64,000 bases of DNA, taken from positions 234,381 to 298,380 of the forward strand of contig SVEZ01000001.1 of NCBI GenBank assembly GCA_015057115.1. Direction: 5' to 3'. This document shows positions 53,661-63,811 of the stretch, piece after piece. The position numbers and the translations under genes were made by a program. The notes below the pieces were generated by a model, which did no database searches, had not been told where the DNA came from, and saw only the letters and a list, made by a program, of their open reading frames with translations. How positions within the stretch are numbered: the stretch's first letter is position 1; the number at the start of each line of letters is the position of its first letter. The DNA comes from Lachnospiraceae bacterium (GTDB lineage Bacteria; Bacillota; Clostridia; Lachnospirales; Lachnospiraceae).

Positions 53661-55354
53661 GCTACCTCAGCCCCTCTCTTTTCGACCAGATCATTAAACG
53701 CCTTCCATTCATCGGCAAAAGTGTATTCCACTTCAAACCGTGTCTTGCTGAAGCAGGTGATCTTGCTGATAAATGCCACCACCGCTTCACGGCTCAATTC
53801 CTCGATGCCGATATAATCAGAGAAAGTCGCCGCCATTTCTTCATCACCGCCGTATGAAACGGAATAAGTCGTAATAGCATTCCTGACCTCTTCCATATTC
53901 GCTTCCAGCGAATCCAATTCAGAAACATACCCAGCTTTCATTTCCAGATACTCATCCTCGGAGAAAACGCCATCCGTGAAATCCTCGTACAGATTCCTGA
54001 TGAAGCCATTGACCTTATCCTTACGATCTTCCAGCTCTGACAGTTTCTTCTCCAGTTCAATCCTCTTACCCACCGCTACCGGTTTCCGGTTCAACTTCTT
54101 CAGCCGGTCTTTTGCCTCTATATAAAGAGCTATATGCTCTTTGATCAGATTCATCACTGTATCTTCAATCTCTGAAGCTTTCACATTCTTAGGCGGATCG
54201 TTCGGACCGTAATTTGCCGAACGCCTGCACACATAAGTGCTATAATGCCCCACACCGTTGACCAGCTTCACCGTCCTGCGGTAAATGTTCATCTTATTCC
54301 CGCAATGACCGCAATACAGGATTCCTCTGAGCAGGCTTTCCTTTTTATTCTGGATGCCCTCATATTTCCCCCGTGTCGAAAAATATTCCTGACGCTTGGA
54401 TTCCATCATCTTCTGTGCCAGATCAAACATATCCCGGTCAATGATCGCCTCATGATGGTTCTCAACATAATAGCCGTCATCGCGCTTGACCTCGGAGGTG
54501 ATACCCTTGTAATAGCACTTCATGGTCTTGCCAATCAGAACATCCCCTTTATATATAGGATTTAATAGCATGTTCCGAATCTGCTTTCCTTCCCACAGAT
54601 TCGTGTACTTCTGCTTATGGATCACATCCTTTTCCTGCCAATACACGCTCGGAGCCGGGATCTCGTCCATATTCAGATCTCTTGCAATCTGCGCCATGCT
54701 CTTTCCGCCGGTATATTCCGTAAAGATACGAACCACGACATCCCGCACGTCTTCATCTACCAAAACCATATGCGAATCATCCGGATCCTTCTTATATCCA
54801 TAGGCCGCCGTCGTTGCAAAAAAGATTCCCTGCTTAAACTGATTCTCAAATGAAGTCCTGATCTTCTTTGAAATATCCTTGGCATAGGCCTCATTGATCA
54901 GATTTTTCAGCGGAACCACCAGCCCGTCTTCCGTTGGATCGGATGTAAGACTGTCGTAATTATCCGTCACGGCTATGAACCTGACCCCGAAGAACGGGAA
55001 TATCTTCTCGATATAGTCCCCGGCTTCCAGATAGTTCCTTCCAAGTCTCGACAGGTCTTTTACCACAACGCAGTTTATCCTGCCGCTCCGGATATCCTCG
55101 ATCATCCGGTTAAACTCAGGCCTGTCGAACTTCGTGCCCGTAACGTGACGGTCAACATATTCGTCGATCAGTACCAGCGAAGAATCCTTCACCACGTAAT
55201 CCTTCAGGAACTCCAGCTGATTTTCCACGCTTTCACTCTCGATCTTGCGTTCATCCTCTCTGGAAAGCCTGACATATACCGCCGTCTTATATCCTTTAAC
55301 CTCAGCCGCCTGCGATACCGCAGCCGCCGATTCTTTTCTGCTCTTACGTGCCAT
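53657..55354 (-). CDS. Large serine recombinase B
   Basis: 565 aa. Catalytic Ser31 in YVRLSRED, CVVVKDLSRLGRNYLEAGDYIE, recombinase domain with YGYKKDPDDSHMV, zinc ribbon CGHCGNKMN...YVC, and a coiled coil around 430-500. The first 20 residues are a basic, Ala-rich extension. Abuts recombinase C with no gap. Confidence 0.95.
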   Translation of the reverse strand: MARKSRKESAAAVSQAAEVKGYKTAVYVRLSREDERKIESESVENQLEFLKDYVVKDSSLVLIDEYVDRHVTGTKFDRPEFNRMIEDIRSGRINCVVVKDLSRLGRNYLEAGDYIEKIFPFFGVRFIAVTDNYDSLTSDPTEDGLVVPLKNLINEAYAKDISKKIRTSFENQFKQGIFFATTAAYGYKKDPDDSHMVLVDEDVRDVVVRIFTEYTGGKSMAQIARDLNMDEIPAPSVYWQEKDVIHKQKYTNLWEGKQIRNMLLNPIYKGDVLIGKTMKCYYKGITSEVKRDDGYYVENHHEAIIDRDMFDLAQKMMESKRQEYFSTRGKYEGIQNKKESLLRGILYCGHCGNKMNIYRRTVKLVNGVGHYSTYVCRRSANYGPNDPPKNVKASEIEDTVMNLIKEHIALYIEAKDRLKKLNRKPVAVGKRIELEKKLSELEDRKDKVNGFIRNLYEDFTDGVFSEDEYLEMKAGYVSELDSLEANMEEVRNAITTYSVSYGGDEEMAATFSDYIGIEELSREAVVAFISKITCFSKTRFEVEYTFADEWKAFNDLVEKRGAEVA

Positions 55355-57007
55355 TTATACCGCCTCCTTCATCTTCTCGGAATAAAGCTCTACAACGCGC
55401 TCCATTTCTTCAATCGCCTTCTGGAAACGATATGTAACCCGTATCGTGTCGGTATCAAATACCTCGATTCTCTCTATCAGAAAAGCCACAAGCTCACGGT
55501 TAAGCTCTGTGAAGCCTTCATAACTCTTCAGCTTCTCGATCCATCCCTGCTTCCCGGATCCGTTTGCAAGAATGCCATCCCTCTCTGCTTCAAGTGAAGA
55601 TATACTCTTCTCAATATCCGCAATCTGGCGCTGATACTGATCCCTGAGCATAGAGTATTCATCCTTGGAAAGAACCTCGTCCTTATAATCCTCGTACAGA
55701 TTTTTCTTACGGTCATTGCAGGTCTCGGCTTCTTCACGCAGCTTCTCAATCCGTCTGTCATACTTCACGATATCCGGCTTCATACCGGACGATTCATTGA
55801 TGATCTCCAAAGCATCCGACAATCCGATTACCTTAGCTATGCTTGCCTTGACCAGCTCCATCACGCCCGCTTCAAGCTTTTTCTCGGAAATGCTGTGCAT
55901 ACTGCACTTTGTCTTATCCCTCTTGTTGCCGGAACAAACATAATAGACATATCTCTTGTCACCTGCCGGAACCGTCTTGCGGATCATCGGCTCTCCACAA
56001 TCGGCACAATATACCAGACCGGATAACGGAAACAGTTCCGCTTGTCCCGGAGATACCCTTGTATCTCTCAAAAGCAAGTCCTGTACCAGCACAAAATCAC
56101 TCTTGGGAATGATAGGCTCGTGCATATCTTCCACGCGGACCCATTCGCTTTCATCCTTATGGATGCGCTTCTTGATCTTATAATTCGGTGTGGTACATTT
56201 GCCCTGGACGACCGTTCCGATATAAACCTCATTTTTCAGAATCCTGAGCACCGCATTATATGTCCACTTCGGCTTCACATTCTTGCGGAAGCTGCTTTCA
56301 AGCGATACTCCGATACTCTTCTTATACTGAAGCGGCGACAGGATGCCGTCAGCGTTCAGTTTGTCCGCTATGGACTGCTGGCTCATGCCGCAAAGCTTCA
56401 TTGCGAAGATATCCCTGACCACATCCGCCGCATATTCATCAACGACCAGATGGTTCTTGTTCTCTTCATCCTTCAGATACCCATAAGCGGCAAAAGCACC
56501 GATATACTCTCCATTCCGCCTCTTGATATCCATGTGGCTTCTGATCTTGATGGAGATATCCCGGCAATACGCATCATTGATCAGATTCTTGAAGGGAATG
56601 ATCATGTCACTTCCCATATCCTCGTTGATACTGTCGTATCCGTCCGTGATAGCTATGAAGCGGATACCCAGCATCGGGAAAATCTTCTCAATGTAGCGCC
56701 CGGATTCAATGTAGTTTCTTCCGAATCTCGACAGATCCTTTACGATGACGCAGTTGATCTTGTCTTCCCTGATGTCGGAAAGCATTCTCTGGAACTCCGG
56801 TCTCTCGAAATTAACGCCACTGAAACCGTCATCCGTGTACGTGGAAACCACGGTGATCTCAGGGTGGGACTTCAGATAGTCCATGACCAGTTCTTTTTGA
56901 TTAGCGATACTGTTGCTTACCTGCTTGCCGCCCTCAGCAACATCGCCGTCCTCCCTGGATAACCTAAGGTACACGGCTGCCTGATAAGATTTTGAAATGT
57001 TTGCCAT
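55355..57007 (-). CDS. Large serine recombinase C
   Basis: 550 aa. Catalytic Ser17 in YLRLSRED, CVIVKDLSRFGRNYIESGRYIE, recombinase domain (YGYLKDEENKNHLVVDEYAADVV), zinc ribbon CADCGEPM...YVC, coiled coil near 415-480. First gene of the recombinase operon; AGGAGG precedes the ATG. Closest to B in the catalytic domain. Confidence 0.95.
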   Translation of the reverse strand: MANISKSYQAAVYLRLSREDGDVAEGGKQVSNSIANQKELVMDYLKSHPEITVVSTYTDDGFSGVNFERPEFQRMLSDIREDKINCVIVKDLSRFGRNYIESGRYIEKIFPMLGIRFIAITDGYDSINEDMGSDMIIPFKNLINDAYCRDISIKIRSHMDIKRRNGEYIGAFAAYGYLKDEENKNHLVVDEYAADVVRDIFAMKLCGMSQQSIADKLNADGILSPLQYKKSIGVSLESSFRKNVKPKWTYNAVLRILKNEVYIGTVVQGKCTTPNYKIKKRIHKDESEWVRVEDMHEPIIPKSDFVLVQDLLLRDTRVSPGQAELFPLSGLVYCADCGEPMIRKTVPAGDKRYVYYVCSGNKRDKTKCSMHSISEKKLEAGVMELVKASIAKVIGLSDALEIINESSGMKPDIVKYDRRIEKLREEAETCNDRKKNLYEDYKDEVLSKDEYSMLRDQYQRQIADIEKSISSLEAERDGILANGSGKQGWIEKLKSYEGFTELNRELVAFLIERIEVFDTDTIRVTYRFQKAIEEMERVVELYSEKMKEAV

Positions 57008-57145
57008 TGTTTTTCCTCCTGTTCTGTATTCCGGGTGTCAATTCGATAATCCAGAACGGAGAAAACCAACAGCGGTTTAGTCCGCTTACAGATTACCACG
57101 GAACAAACCCGTTATCAGTGACTTTGAGCGATGTCCAAGGACTTC

Positions 57146-57385
57146 TTACAATGTCCTCGCGAACTGCTCGAACCGTTCCCTAAGGGATACTCCGTCATTG
57201 CTGTAAACATTCTTCACGACCATCTTTCCGACACGGAAGCAATACGGATTCTTTACCTGCCTTAAGAACTCAGCCACTCTTTCTTCTTTTGATAAGCTCT
57301 CGTCAATCTCGATCGTAGTGATATCCACCAACGTTTCGGGATCTACCGTTCTTACATCAACATTCTTCATTTCTTCAATCGTCAT
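57146..57385 (-). CDS. DUF6870-like small protein
   Basis: 79 aa. MTIEEMKNVDVRTVDPETLVDI and NPYCFRVGKMVVKNVYS resemble the DUF6870 proteins common on Lachnospiraceae mobile elements, from memory. No known function. AGGAGG stands before the ATG. Between the recombinases and the lysis cassette. Confidence 0.72.
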   Translation of the reverse strand: MTIEEMKNVDVRTVDPETLVDITTIEIDESLSKEERVAEFLRQVKNPYCFRVGKMVVKNVYSNDGVSLRERFEQFARTL

Positions 57386-57471
57386 AAGAAAAGACCTCCT
57401 GTGCTTTCTGGAGGTCTAGGTATGAGTTGAGGGCATTTTCCGATTTTTTAGTGCTTTTCTTACAGAAAATA

Positions 57472-57517
57472 TAAAAAAGCCTGCAAGCATCAGGATTTCT
57501 CCCAACACCTGCAGGCT
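57472..57517 (-). terminator. Terminator after the endolysin
   Basis: Minus strand GAGCCTGCA pairs with TGCAGGCTT across a 23-nt loop, followed by TTTTTATA. Confidence 0.75.
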
Positions 57518-57538
57518 CAATAACGATTCGTTATTCAG

Positions 57539-59023
57539 TTAAACTCTCTTCACGAAATCCAACGAAATCCATCCGATTCCACTCTTCAGCCTTCCCCATG
57601 CAGAAGCACCCTTTCCGGACTTCACTTCCACAATGGTATAAACCCCGACCGGACAAAACTGCACCCTGCCGTAATCCGTCCCCGGACCCTTCCTGATATT
57701 CAGATCAGATATACTGACCTTCACCAGAAACGGCACCTTTTCCGCAGGCTCCACCGTCTTCGGCTCATATACCACATTGCCGTCAGCATCGAACACCTTA
57801 TATCCCGGATTCTGATCCGCACACTTCTTCGCATTATCCAGAATCTTAAAAGCACCCTTCTGCGTCTTGCTGTCAGCCCAGCTCTTGCGGACACGGTACC
57901 ACCGGATCACTTCACCGCCGCCGGAATCCTTCGCGTCATACTGCGTCAGGTTCCATTTCTCAATGATGGAGCAAAGCTTCTCCACATAAGTCAGGCTTGT
58001 GGCATAGCCGCCGTCCTTGATGATCTGCACAGCCTTCTTATAATCCGTGCATCCCTTCAGCCCGTCATACCTGAGCTTGCTGCCGTTCTGCGCCCCAAGC
58101 AGATAAGCAGAATGGTCGGCGATAGAATCCTCAATGCAGGGATATTTGCGGAAATCAGCCGTGATCGTCTCATAGCTTCCGTCCGTGTGCTGTTCCTGCG
58201 TCTTTTTAGTGTACTTGCTCTTTCCATCCCAGGTGGAACCGCTCCAGGTGTTCCCGGACAGGCTGCACTTCATCCCGAAGATATTGTTGGCGTTCTGCGC
58301 AAGCTCGCTCTTACCATACCCGGATTCCAGAATGAACTGAGCCAGCGATACCGATGCCAGGATGCCGCTCTTCTTCATGTCAGCCGTGAAAAGCGCACCG
58401 ACCTTCTTGATCGCATCCTCTTCGGACAGATCCTTCAGCACAGCCGCCTGCGTACCCTTTGAGCCGGAATCCGAATCCGATCCCTGCAGGGCTTTCGTCA
58501 CCTTCTCAGCCAGATCGCCCATCCTCGCGTACATCCAGTTGCCCGGACAGGACTTATTCGCAAACCACCTGTGAACGGTCAGGATCATCTCCCCGCTCTT
58601 TGGAGAATAGTTCAGCGTTTTATCCTTATCCCCGAACCAGATCAGCTTGTTCTTGCCGTTGCGCTTGCAGATATCGATGCAAAGCTTGATCAGAGTCTGA
58701 TACACCACATCCCTGAAAGCATAAGGCTCAGTGGTATCAGAAGCGCACTCAATCGTGATTGCTCTCTGGTCATTGACATTACTGGAAGTACACCAGGAAC
58801 GATTCTTCTCTTCCACATACAGAGCCACCCTGCCGTCCCGGTCGATGCCGTAGTTGCTGGATGCCTGCGTGGACTGCTTCTCAAACCATTCCCCAAGACC
58901 TTCTGCAGTGCACTGGCCGACCACACAATGAGGCGTGATCCTGTCAATCGCCATCGTCCTCTGACCGGAATGATTCGGACTCAGCTTTGTATAAACTACC
59001 ATCGGACTATTGGTATATCCCAT
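57539..59023 (-). CDS. Phage endolysin: amidase_2, glucosaminidase, SH3b
   Basis: 494 aa, modular. Residues ~20-170 are an N-acetylmuramoyl-L-alanine amidase (ITPHCVVGQ, ITIECASD, VHRWFANKSCPG zinc ligands). Residues ~210-350 are a glucosaminidase/LytG-like domain (SLAQFILESGYGKSELAQNANNIFGMK). The C-terminus is an SH3b-type domain (DLNIRKGPGTDYGRV). Two cell-wall activities on one chain, so it should cut both glycan and stem peptide. Its ATG overlaps the holin stop (TAATG). Confidence 0.94.
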   Translation of the reverse strand: MGYTNSPMVVYTKLSPNHSGQRTMAIDRITPHCVVGQCTAEGLGEWFEKQSTQASSNYGIDRDGRVALYVEEKNRSWCTSSNVNDQRAITIECASDTTEPYAFRDVVYQTLIKLCIDICKRNGKNKLIWFGDKDKTLNYSPKSGEMILTVHRWFANKSCPGNWMYARMGDLAEKVTKALQGSDSDSGSKGTQAAVLKDLSEEDAIKKVGALFTADMKKSGILASVSLAQFILESGYGKSELAQNANNIFGMKCSLSGNTWSGSTWDGKSKYTKKTQEQHTDGSYETITADFRKYPCIEDSIADHSAYLLGAQNGSKLRYDGLKGCTDYKKAVQIIKDGGYATSLTYVEKLCSIIEKWNLTQYDAKDSGGGEVIRWYRVRKSWADSKTQKGAFKILDNAKKCADQNPGYKVFDADGNVVYEPKTVEPAEKVPFLVKVSISDLNIRKGPGTDYGRVQFCPVGVYTIVEVKSGKGASAWGRLKSGIGWISLDFVKRV

Positions 59024-59475
59024 TACTCGTCACCTTCCTTTTTCTCTTCGACAGCTTCCTTGCCGTCATCTTCCTTCTCGCTCCTGTCATGCAGCTGCTC
59101 CAGCACCTTCCTGAGCTTCACCGGAATCGGCAATCCCAGATAAGCGGCGTTCTCTACCAGCGACAGCCCTTCATTGCTCAGATAGAAGAAAATGATCGCC
59201 GTCCTTAAAACGCCCGCTTCTCCGAAGATCTGAGCGTCCAGGATATGGCCGATGCCTACCAAGGCAAAGATCAGCACCTTCCGGCAGATTCCCTTGAACC
59301 CCACGGCAGAAGAAAGCTTCTTATCCGCTACCGCACACATGATCCCGGTGATATAGTCCAGAACCACGAACGCAAGCAAGGCATAAAGCAGCCCGTCACA
59401 CCCGCCAAGGAAATAGCCAAGCCATCCGCCCACAGCCGCAAAAATCGCCTGAATCACATTCCAAAACTCTTTCAT
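59023..59475 (-). CDS. Phage holin (phage_holin_4/Cph1 type)
   Basis: 150 aa. Three membrane segments in the first ~100 residues (LGYFLGGCDGLLYALLAFVV, GFKGICRKVLIFALVGIGH) and a charged Glu/Lys tail. Signature DYITGIMCAVADKKLSS is typical of holin family 4. Forms the pore that lets out the endolysin encoded just downstream. ATG 59475 has GGAGGG about 7 bases upstream. Confidence 0.92.
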   Translation of the reverse strand: MKEFWNVIQAIFAAVGGWLGYFLGGCDGLLYALLAFVVLDYITGIMCAVADKKLSSAVGFKGICRKVLIFALVGIGHILDAQIFGEAGVLRTAIIFFYLSNEGLSLVENAAYLGLPIPVKLRKVLEQLHDRSEKEDDGKEAVEEKKEGDE

Positions 59476-59497
59476 CGCAAATCCCTCCATTTCGTTG

Positions 59498-59529
59498 CAA
59501 AATTAAAGGGACAGCCGAAGCCATCCCTT
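59498..59529 (-). terminator. UUCG-loop terminator between tail and lysis genes
   Basis: Minus strand AAGGGATGGC-TTCG-GCTGTCCCTT, a 10-bp stem (two G-U pairs) capped by a UUCG tetraloop, followed by TAATTTTG. Confidence 0.75.
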
Positions 59530-59557
59530 AGAAACCATTATTCAATTACCCGAAGCC

Positions 59558-60958
59558 TTATACCGTCTGCTCCGTCAGCGTGTACGTGATCTTCATGGTC
59601 TTATCCGCATTCTTCACCACAGCCTGCGACAGATTACAGATCGTAGCCAGATACGGCGTAAGGATCCATGTGTACCTGTACTGATTTAGATAAGCGCCGC
59701 CCCAGGCGAAAACATATTCCTTATACCGGAAGAACGGCGTGGAAACATTGCCGCATCTTATCCCGGCATAGGTCGCAAGCACATTGTCACTTACGTCAAT
59801 CTCAAAATCATAGGCAACGATGATGTCATTGATGAGCGACATGCAGCAGTCACAGCTTCCCGTATCACCCAGGCACTTCATCTGGGAAGTAAAGCCCAGA
59901 GAGATCAGCGTCACATCCGTGCTGTTGGAAATATTGATCTTGTAAACGCCGGTCTTATCATAAGACGGCGCGTACAAATATCCGTTTCTCACTACCGCGC
60001 TTCTGTTCCCGGAAGGATAACTCGAACCTTCCTTGAAGCTTCCCATTATCATCAGCGTAGCATTGGAAAGCGTCCAGCTTCCTTCCGTAAAGGTATAATC
60101 ACTCTGCTTGATCTTGATCCACAGCACCGTCGCGCTTCCGGATGAGTTGCCCTGATTGGAAAATCCATACCAGTACCCGTCGCCACCATCCATGAAGATT
60201 CCATACGGCGTGTAACTTCCGTAGAAACGGAAGGTCGAACACTGCAGAACCGTCGTATCCTCCAAGGTCAGCGTGCTGTCATCCAGCTTCTCATTCAGCC
60301 CGATATCAAATACCGGAATCCTGTACCTCTTAATCGTCACAGTATTGCTCGCATAAGACAACGAATATAGCTTCGCATTCGTAAAATCCACCGTCACTGC
60401 CCTGAACAGATCATTGATGAAACCATCCTCATCATCCAGGCTTACCTTCTTGATCTGCAAAAGCGTTGAATCCACCGCAACATCAGATCCATAAGCATTA
60501 GCCCCGCCATGCTTGGAAGTCAGACCGACCGCCGCGATCGTGCCGTTTCCCTGCGAAGGCGTGAACTCCCAAACAAACTTGAAACCATTCGACAGCTTCA
60601 TGCTCTCTGTCAGGTTCATACTGCCACGCTTCGTGTTCGCAGTGGCATTGACATCATTTGAAGCATACGCCACCGGCAGATTCGTTGATGGCAGATAAAG
60701 ATTATCCGCCTGCTCCGTAATGGAACTCGGAAAAAGAAGGATGCCTCCGATCATGTTCGGGCAGATCGGAAGCAGCTCATCATTCCATGTCAGGGAATCA
60801 TCATACTGCCCACCGGCCTTATACATGACACCCATCGGATTCACGCCCAGAATGTCATTGACGGCATTGGTGACCATATTGGTCTCCGATACCGTCTCCA
60901 CAACACCCGTATTCACATCTTCCAGTTCCAAGACCAGATTACCTGTATATCTCTTCAT
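59558..60958 (-). CDS. Phage tail-region protein, possible receptor-binding protein
   Basis: 466 aa, no recognised family. No signal or TM. The middle and C-terminal parts have repeated beta-rich segments with small motifs (GYWYGFSNQG, GYLYAPSYDKTGVYKI, YKEYVFAWGG) that suggest a beta-propeller. Position between the tail protein and the holin fits a tail fibre or host-recognition protein. Starts 9 bases after the next upstream gene ends. Confidence 0.6.
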   Translation of the reverse strand: MKRYTGNLVLELEDVNTGVVETVSETNMVTNAVNDILGVNPMGVMYKAGGQYDDSLTWNDELLPICPNMIGGILLFPSSITEQADNLYLPSTNLPVAYASNDVNATANTKRGSMNLTESMKLSNGFKFVWEFTPSQGNGTIAAVGLTSKHGGANAYGSDVAVDSTLLQIKKVSLDDEDGFINDLFRAVTVDFTNAKLYSLSYASNTVTIKRYRIPVFDIGLNEKLDDSTLTLEDTTVLQCSTFRFYGSYTPYGIFMDGGDGYWYGFSNQGNSSGSATVLWIKIKQSDYTFTEGSWTLSNATLMIMGSFKEGSSYPSGNRSAVVRNGYLYAPSYDKTGVYKINISNSTDVTLISLGFTSQMKCLGDTGSCDCCMSLINDIIVAYDFEIDVSDNVLATYAGIRCGNVSTPFFRYKEYVFAWGGAYLNQYRYTWILTPYLATICNLSQAVVKNADKTMKITYTLTEQTV

Positions 60959-60967
60959 AAAAGCCTC

Positions 60968-62842
60968 CTAACTATTGCTTCCCGGCACATCCACCGGCAT
61001 AGCGAATCCGCCGACAGCTGTTCTTCCTGATTTCACATCGGAATAGAACCGCTTCACGGTCTCTTTGATCTCCCAGACATCACTCTCGGTAAATGCCTTC
61101 ACCTGCAGCCTGTCTGTCTGCGAACCGTTGCCGATCCTGAACAGGTCAATATATTCCTCAACATCGATCCTGCCATCCCATGCTGCAGAAGCGCCCATGC
61201 TCTGACCGGAAATGGAAGCAATACACATCCCGGTATCCACCTCAGCCGTACCGCCCTCGCACCGCATATAGACATTGAAGATATTCGTGAAATTCGGGAT
61301 CACATCCTCAATCGGATAATACAGAAGGATCGTATGCCGCCCTGAGTGCCAGTTTTCCTGCGGATAATGCACCGGGATCATCTGGTTATTGAATTCAAAG
61401 GAAAAGATCACATCCGCGTGACCATCCTCCGTCCAGCTTACAGGAAGGGATACCGTTACCGTCTGCTCTTCCGTATTACCGATCACTTCCGGATTATCAG
61501 GATCCAGAGGCTCCGGTTCATCCACCGCAACCGACGGAATCACCACATCCCCGGAAGCCGTTGCATTCTTAGTCACCTGCTGAGCCGTAATGTCCACGAT
61601 CACCTGCCCGAAGAACTGCGCATGGTTCGCTTCCGTTGTGGCAAACTCAATGGAAATGATTTTCGTATCCACATTCCCGACGGTAAATGCGGATGCATTC
61701 GTAAATGTATGAATACCGATTTTGCCCGCCTCAATCTGAGCCAGAAGCCCGGAAATGTTCTTATCATTCTTGCTCTTCGCCTGAGACAGCTTCGGATTCT
61801 TGCCCACACACTTGATAGTCTGCCTGCCGCCAATCTTGATCCCGTTCGACGTAATGCAGGCAATCTTCGTCGCATCCGCCTGTCCGCCGGTAAAAGATAG
61901 AATGTCTCCCACATCCAGCGCCGGATTCCCGATAGTATCCGAATCAAACGGCACATAATTCACCACGGACAGGTCATTAAGGATATTTGTGCAGAGCTGC
62001 CGCCTTGTCTCTTCCAGACCAAACTGCAGCAGCGGATTCACACCCAGATTCATGGTCAGCCCGTCATCCGGATCCAACGCATAATACTCCGCAATCTGAG
62101 TCCTTAAGTTTGTGGAACTGACCGCCGTGTATCTCGTAATGAAATCCGAAAAGCTGGAAGTGAACCGGTGCTTCCGCTCCACCACAAGCACCGGCTGATC
62201 TCCGTACTTCCTCAGTTCCAGTTCTCCGGCACGGTTGATCACAAAGAACCCGCCCAACACCTGACCAACATAGAACAGGATATCCCTGTAGGTCTCTATG
62301 TCATTGTCAGAATAGATAGACAGATTCTCTGATCCGTTCGGCAGCGCCTCGATCGTTGCCCTGCTCTGAGCCAGGTCCACATCACAGGCCGTAGAACACA
62401 GCACCATGAAATCATAGGCGTTGCCGATGGATTCCAGAGAAGTGAAAGCCTTCTCAAACCGCACCATATAGTCATACGCCTTGATCTCCAAACACTTCGC
62501 TTTCCTGTTCGCCTCTGACACCTCAAATATCCCCATCGGGATCGTTTCATAGGAACCGCCCGCTATCTGCAGGTGATAGAACATCTCCACCTTTGCATCC
62601 TGAAGCGTGTATCTGTTGATCTCGGAGAAAAGCGAAATCCCCATCTCAGCGGCATACACCGTACCAAGCTCGATCTCCGTACTTCCGCAGCACTGGCTTG
62701 TGATATACCCGCTTCCCTTGACCATATCTTCCTGGTCGAAGTTATAAACCGTCCCGGCAGTCGTCGTGATCTTACCGGTCCAGTAATATTTTCTGTTGTT
62801 CGCCTTCACCGCATTTAAGAAGGCTTGGCTTACCGGATACAA
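60968..62842 (-). CDS. Phage tail/baseplate protein, TTG start
   Basis: 624 aa. Residues ~1-350 resemble a tail-associated baseplate protein (KVEMFYHLQIAGGSYETIPMGIFEVSEA, DVGDILSFTGG); the C-terminal part is beta-rich (VSLPVSWTEDGHADVIFSFEFN). Starts with TTG (plus CAA 62840-62842), seven bases after GGAGG; no in-frame ATG is near. Confidence 0.7.
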   Translation of the reverse strand: MYPVSQAFLNAVKANNRKYYWTGKITTTAGTVYNFDQEDMVKGSGYITSQCCGSTEIELGTVYAAEMGISLFSEINRYTLQDAKVEMFYHLQIAGGSYETIPMGIFEVSEANRKAKCLEIKAYDYMVRFEKAFTSLESIGNAYDFMVLCSTACDVDLAQSRATIEALPNGSENLSIYSDNDIETYRDILFYVGQVLGGFFVINRAGELELRKYGDQPVLVVERKHRFTSSFSDFITRYTAVSSTNLRTQIAEYYALDPDDGLTMNLGVNPLLQFGLEETRRQLCTNILNDLSVVNYVPFDSDTIGNPALDVGDILSFTGGQADATKIACITSNGIKIGGRQTIKCVGKNPKLSQAKSKNDKNISGLLAQIEAGKIGIHTFTNASAFTVGNVDTKIISIEFATTEANHAQFFGQVIVDITAQQVTKNATASGDVVIPSVAVDEPEPLDPDNPEVIGNTEEQTVTVSLPVSWTEDGHADVIFSFEFNNQMIPVHYPQENWHSGRHTILLYYPIEDVIPNFTNIFNVYMRCEGGTAEVDTGMCIASISGQSMGASAAWDGRIDVEEYIDLFRIGNGSQTDRLQVKAFTESDVWEIKETVKRFYSDVKSGRTAVGGFAMPVDVPGSNS

Positions 62843-62866
62843 ATGACCACCTCCCTCCGGACATAA

Positions 62867-62894
62867 TAAAAGGATCGGTTTCCCGATCCCTTTA
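62867..62894 (-). terminator. Terminator after the MerR gene
   Basis: Minus strand AAAGGGATCGG-GAAA-CCGATCCTTTT then ATTATG: GNRA-capped stem between the regulator and the next tail gene. Confidence 0.8.
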
Positions 62895-62916
62895 CTCTTT
62901 ACTCAATCATATCTGA

Positions 62917-63780
62917 TTATTTGAAGAATCCTGGTGATGTGTAAAACGCTTCTATCGCTTCTCCAATGTATTTTGCGGATCCATTTCCATAAACAGAGTC
63001 TACACCTTGTGCCAGTTCTTCATTTTCCTGGTATCCTTTCGCGATATCCATCAGAAGCGGTCTTGCATCATCAACCTGATATAACTGTTTTGCGACAAAA
63101 TCATATTCACCGATCAGCTGCCGAACTTCAAATGAATTAACATCTGTACCCTTCATATCAGCAAGCTTCTGTTGAATACTTCCAATTCTCTTTTGATATG
63201 CAGTGAATACCTCTGATTTTGGAGGATTCTTCAAGGATTCCCTTACGGCCTCCTTGCTCCCATACCATTCAACCACTTTTGCATAGTTTTTCTGAACCTT
63301 TTCGTCGGAAGCACCCTCTATCATGTGCTTCTCCCACGCTTCAATGCTGCCGTAACGGTCAATGAAAATCTGCTTCTGCGATTCATTCATGTTCTGCAGC
63401 ATATCTGAAAACATAGCTCGAAGTTCCGTTTCATCAAATACGGTAAAGTCCATATCATGATCTCCTTTCAACATATTGTCTAAGTTGGCAATAATGCGCT
63501 CCAGCCTCTGTTTTTTCAGACAGAGCATTTCACGCTGTTTTGCCAAAATGCTGTTGTGATCAAGATCAGGATTGTCCATGATGAGTTTAATATCCGCAAG
63601 CGGAAGATCCAGCTCGCGAAACACCAGTATCTGTCCAAGCCTTTCTATGGCTTTATCGTCATAAAGCCGATATCCTGCTTCCGTTACTTCCGTCGGCTTA
63701 AAAAGTCCGATTTCATCGTAGTAATGAAGCGTGCGCACTGAGATACCTGTAAGCTCCGATACTTCCTTAACTGTTTTCAT
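62917..63780 (-). CDS. MerR-family regulator with TipA-type effector domain
   Basis: 287 aa. MerR winged HTH at the N-terminus (VKEVSELTGISVRTLHYYDEIGLFKP), linker helix to ~120, and a C-terminal TipAS-like domain of about 150 residues (SQKQIFIDRYGSIEAWEKH, then a C-terminal AIEAFYTSPGFF). TipA-type regulators bind small antibiotics, often thiopeptides, and activate their own promoter. ATG 63780 has AGGAGG upstream. It is out of place among structural phage genes. Confidence 0.9.
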   Translation of the reverse strand: MKTVKEVSELTGISVRTLHYYDEIGLFKPTEVTEAGYRLYDDKAIERLGQILVFRELDLPLADIKLIMDNPDLDHNSILAKQREMLCLKKQRLERIIANLDNMLKGDHDMDFTVFDETELRAMFSDMLQNMNESQKQIFIDRYGSIEAWEKHMIEGASDEKVQKNYAKVVEWYGSKEAVRESLKNPPKSEVFTAYQKRIGSIQQKLADMKGTDVNSFEVRQLIGEYDFVAKQLYQVDDARPLLMDIAKGYQENEELAQGVDSVYGNGSAKYIGEAIEAFYTSPGFFK

Positions 63781-63811
63781 TATGATCATCCTCCTGTTTC
63801 TTGATGAAGAT

